Assembly: GCA_023229785.1 (NCBI GenBank)
Contig: JALNYV010000042.1
Coordinates: 1-5,400, forward strand
DNA: 5,400 nt
Reading direction: 5' to 3'
DNA from: Candidatus Dojkabacteria bacterium
GTDB lineage: Bacteria > Patescibacteria > Dojkabacteria > SC72
The number at the start of each line of letters is the position of its first letter. Position 1 is the stretch's first letter. A program made the position numbers and the translations under genes. Positions 4,820 through 5,400 of the stretch are shown piece after piece. Below the pieces are notes generated by a model. That model was given only the letters and a program-made list of their open reading frames with translations. It searched no databases and was not told the origin of the DNA.

Positions 4820-5400
4820 CTAATATTTGATGATGATAAACAAAAGAAAAATCTAAGCGACTTAAGAAAACAAGAAGAGGAGGACTTGGTGGATGCACTT
4901 GCAGAGGTTCGCTATGGTGTGTCTCCTATTCACCTCTCGGGTATACCTATCGAGAACGATGCTCTTCGTCTTATTGTCGAGAAAGAAGCTAGAGAGTTAG
5001 AAGTCGCAGCTTTTAAACTTCTAGGTAAGGATGTCCACGTGGCAGTTCGTTCACCTCAACCAGACAAGCTCGAAAATTTGAAGAAATATTTTGAGGATCG
5101 TCAGTATATTCCCCATTTCTACATGGCATCCCTTGCAAGCCTAGAAAAAGCTTGGGATAGATACAAAGAAATTTCTTATGCTGAAGTTTCTAAGTCTGGA
5201 AGTATCGCTATCTCAGAAGATACTTTAAAAAACATGATGGTAGGAATTAAAAATATTGAAGATATTAAACAAGCTATCTTAAATATTGAAAAAGACAATG
5301 TCCATACTACTTCACACATTCTAGAAGTCGCTCTCGCTGGAGCCATCGCTATCAATGCTTCCGACCTTCATTTTGAGCCTGAAGAAAATACTGTCAAACT
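4814..5400 (+). CDS. pilB: PilB/GspE-type type IV pilus assembly ATPase, N-terminal part
   Basis: 195 complete codons are visible before the right edge. The family powers pilin polymerisation as a cytoplasmic hexamer bound to the inner-membrane platform protein (PilC/GspF). Residues about 13-110 fit the N-terminal T2SSE/MshEN-type domain (KNLSDLRKQEEEDLVDALAE, then a YGV..IHLSGIPI segment and DALRLI). Residues 111-165 are a helical linker. ASDLHFEP at 182-189 is the conserved motif opening the ATPase core; Walker A and B boxes would lie beyond the window. There is no signal peptide or membrane segment, as expected. No Shine-Dalgarno precedes ATG 4814. An in-frame GTG at 4889 follows AGGAGG (4878-4883) by 5 nt, but using it would remove the DLRKQEEEDL helix that I recall at the start of CPR homologues, so 4814 is preferred. 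A type IV pilus operon may continue to the right (inferred). Confidence 0.85.
   Translation, partial: MSLIFDDDKQKKNLSDLRKQEEEDLVDALAEVRYGVSPIHLSGIPIENDALRLIVEKEARELEVAAFKLLGKDVHVAVRSPQPDKLENLKKYFEDRQYIPHFYMASLASLEKAWDRYKEISYAEVSKSGSIAISEDTLKNMMVGIKNIEDIKQAILNIEKDNVHTTSHILEVALAGAIAINASDLHFEPEENTVK

Noticed and set aside
4889..4891. GTG start for the pilB-like gene, 5 nt after AGGAGG
   Set aside because: It would drop 25 residues that resemble the conserved charged N-terminal helix of the family. AGGAGG here is also simply Glu-Glu codons. Kept only as an alternative.
1..5400. Recoded UGA (genetic code 25)
   Set aside because: About 1,575 codons of apparent coding sequence contain no in-frame TGA, and both visible stops are TAA, so the standard bacterial code suffices.
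1..5400. CRISPR array, insertion sequence, tRNA or rRNA
   Set aside because: No regularly spaced direct repeats, transposase-like frames, terminal repeats with target duplications or tRNA cloverleaf signals were seen on either strand.

Overview
The window looks like a piece of a low-GC genome from the Candidate Phyla Radiation (Patescibacteria), most likely the Parcubacteria group. The case rests on the long minus-strand gene. It encodes an exported protein built from Cys/Trp-containing beta-type repeats, a SCASG..WNGSYC-type module, an FN3-like module, a DUF11-like module and a C-terminal membrane segment, a combination I know from Parcubacteria surface proteins. A PilB/GspE-type ATPase with a long N-terminal domain fits too. 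No in-frame TGA occurs in any of the four genes, so the UGA=Gly code of Gracilibacteria/SR1 is not indicated. Taxonomy comes from recall of sequence style, not from a search.

Layout. 1-2734 (minus): surface protein, running off the left edge before its stop. 2735-2942: its promoter, plus the terminator of the next gene upstream. 2943-3686 (minus): a 247-residue exported protein with one membrane segment and a Pro/Gly-rich tail. 3687-3948: its leader, with a 22-bp stem-loop, its promoter, AT-rich spacer and another terminator. 3949-4623 (minus): a 224-residue membrane-anchored protein of unknown function. 4624-4813: a divergent intergenic region holding a strong ribosome binding site, a 23-bp G.U-compensated stem-loop, the minus promoter and a likely near-leaderless plus promoter. 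4814-5400 (plus): N-terminal third or so of a PilB-like type IV pilus assembly ATPase, cut by the right edge.

How it fits together. The three minus-strand genes are each exported or membrane-anchored, and each appears to be its own transcription unit. Their promoters share TTGACA, a 17-nt spacer with AATAT at the same position, and a -10 box. The two smaller genes also carry a long AU-rich stem-loop beginning a few nucleotides after the predicted transcription start, with the same 8-mer (GTTATTTT) at the same distance from the -10 box. Together with pilB this suggests a cell-envelope/pilus neighbourhood. The shared leader architecture is the most unusual signal here; any common function for the genes is inference.
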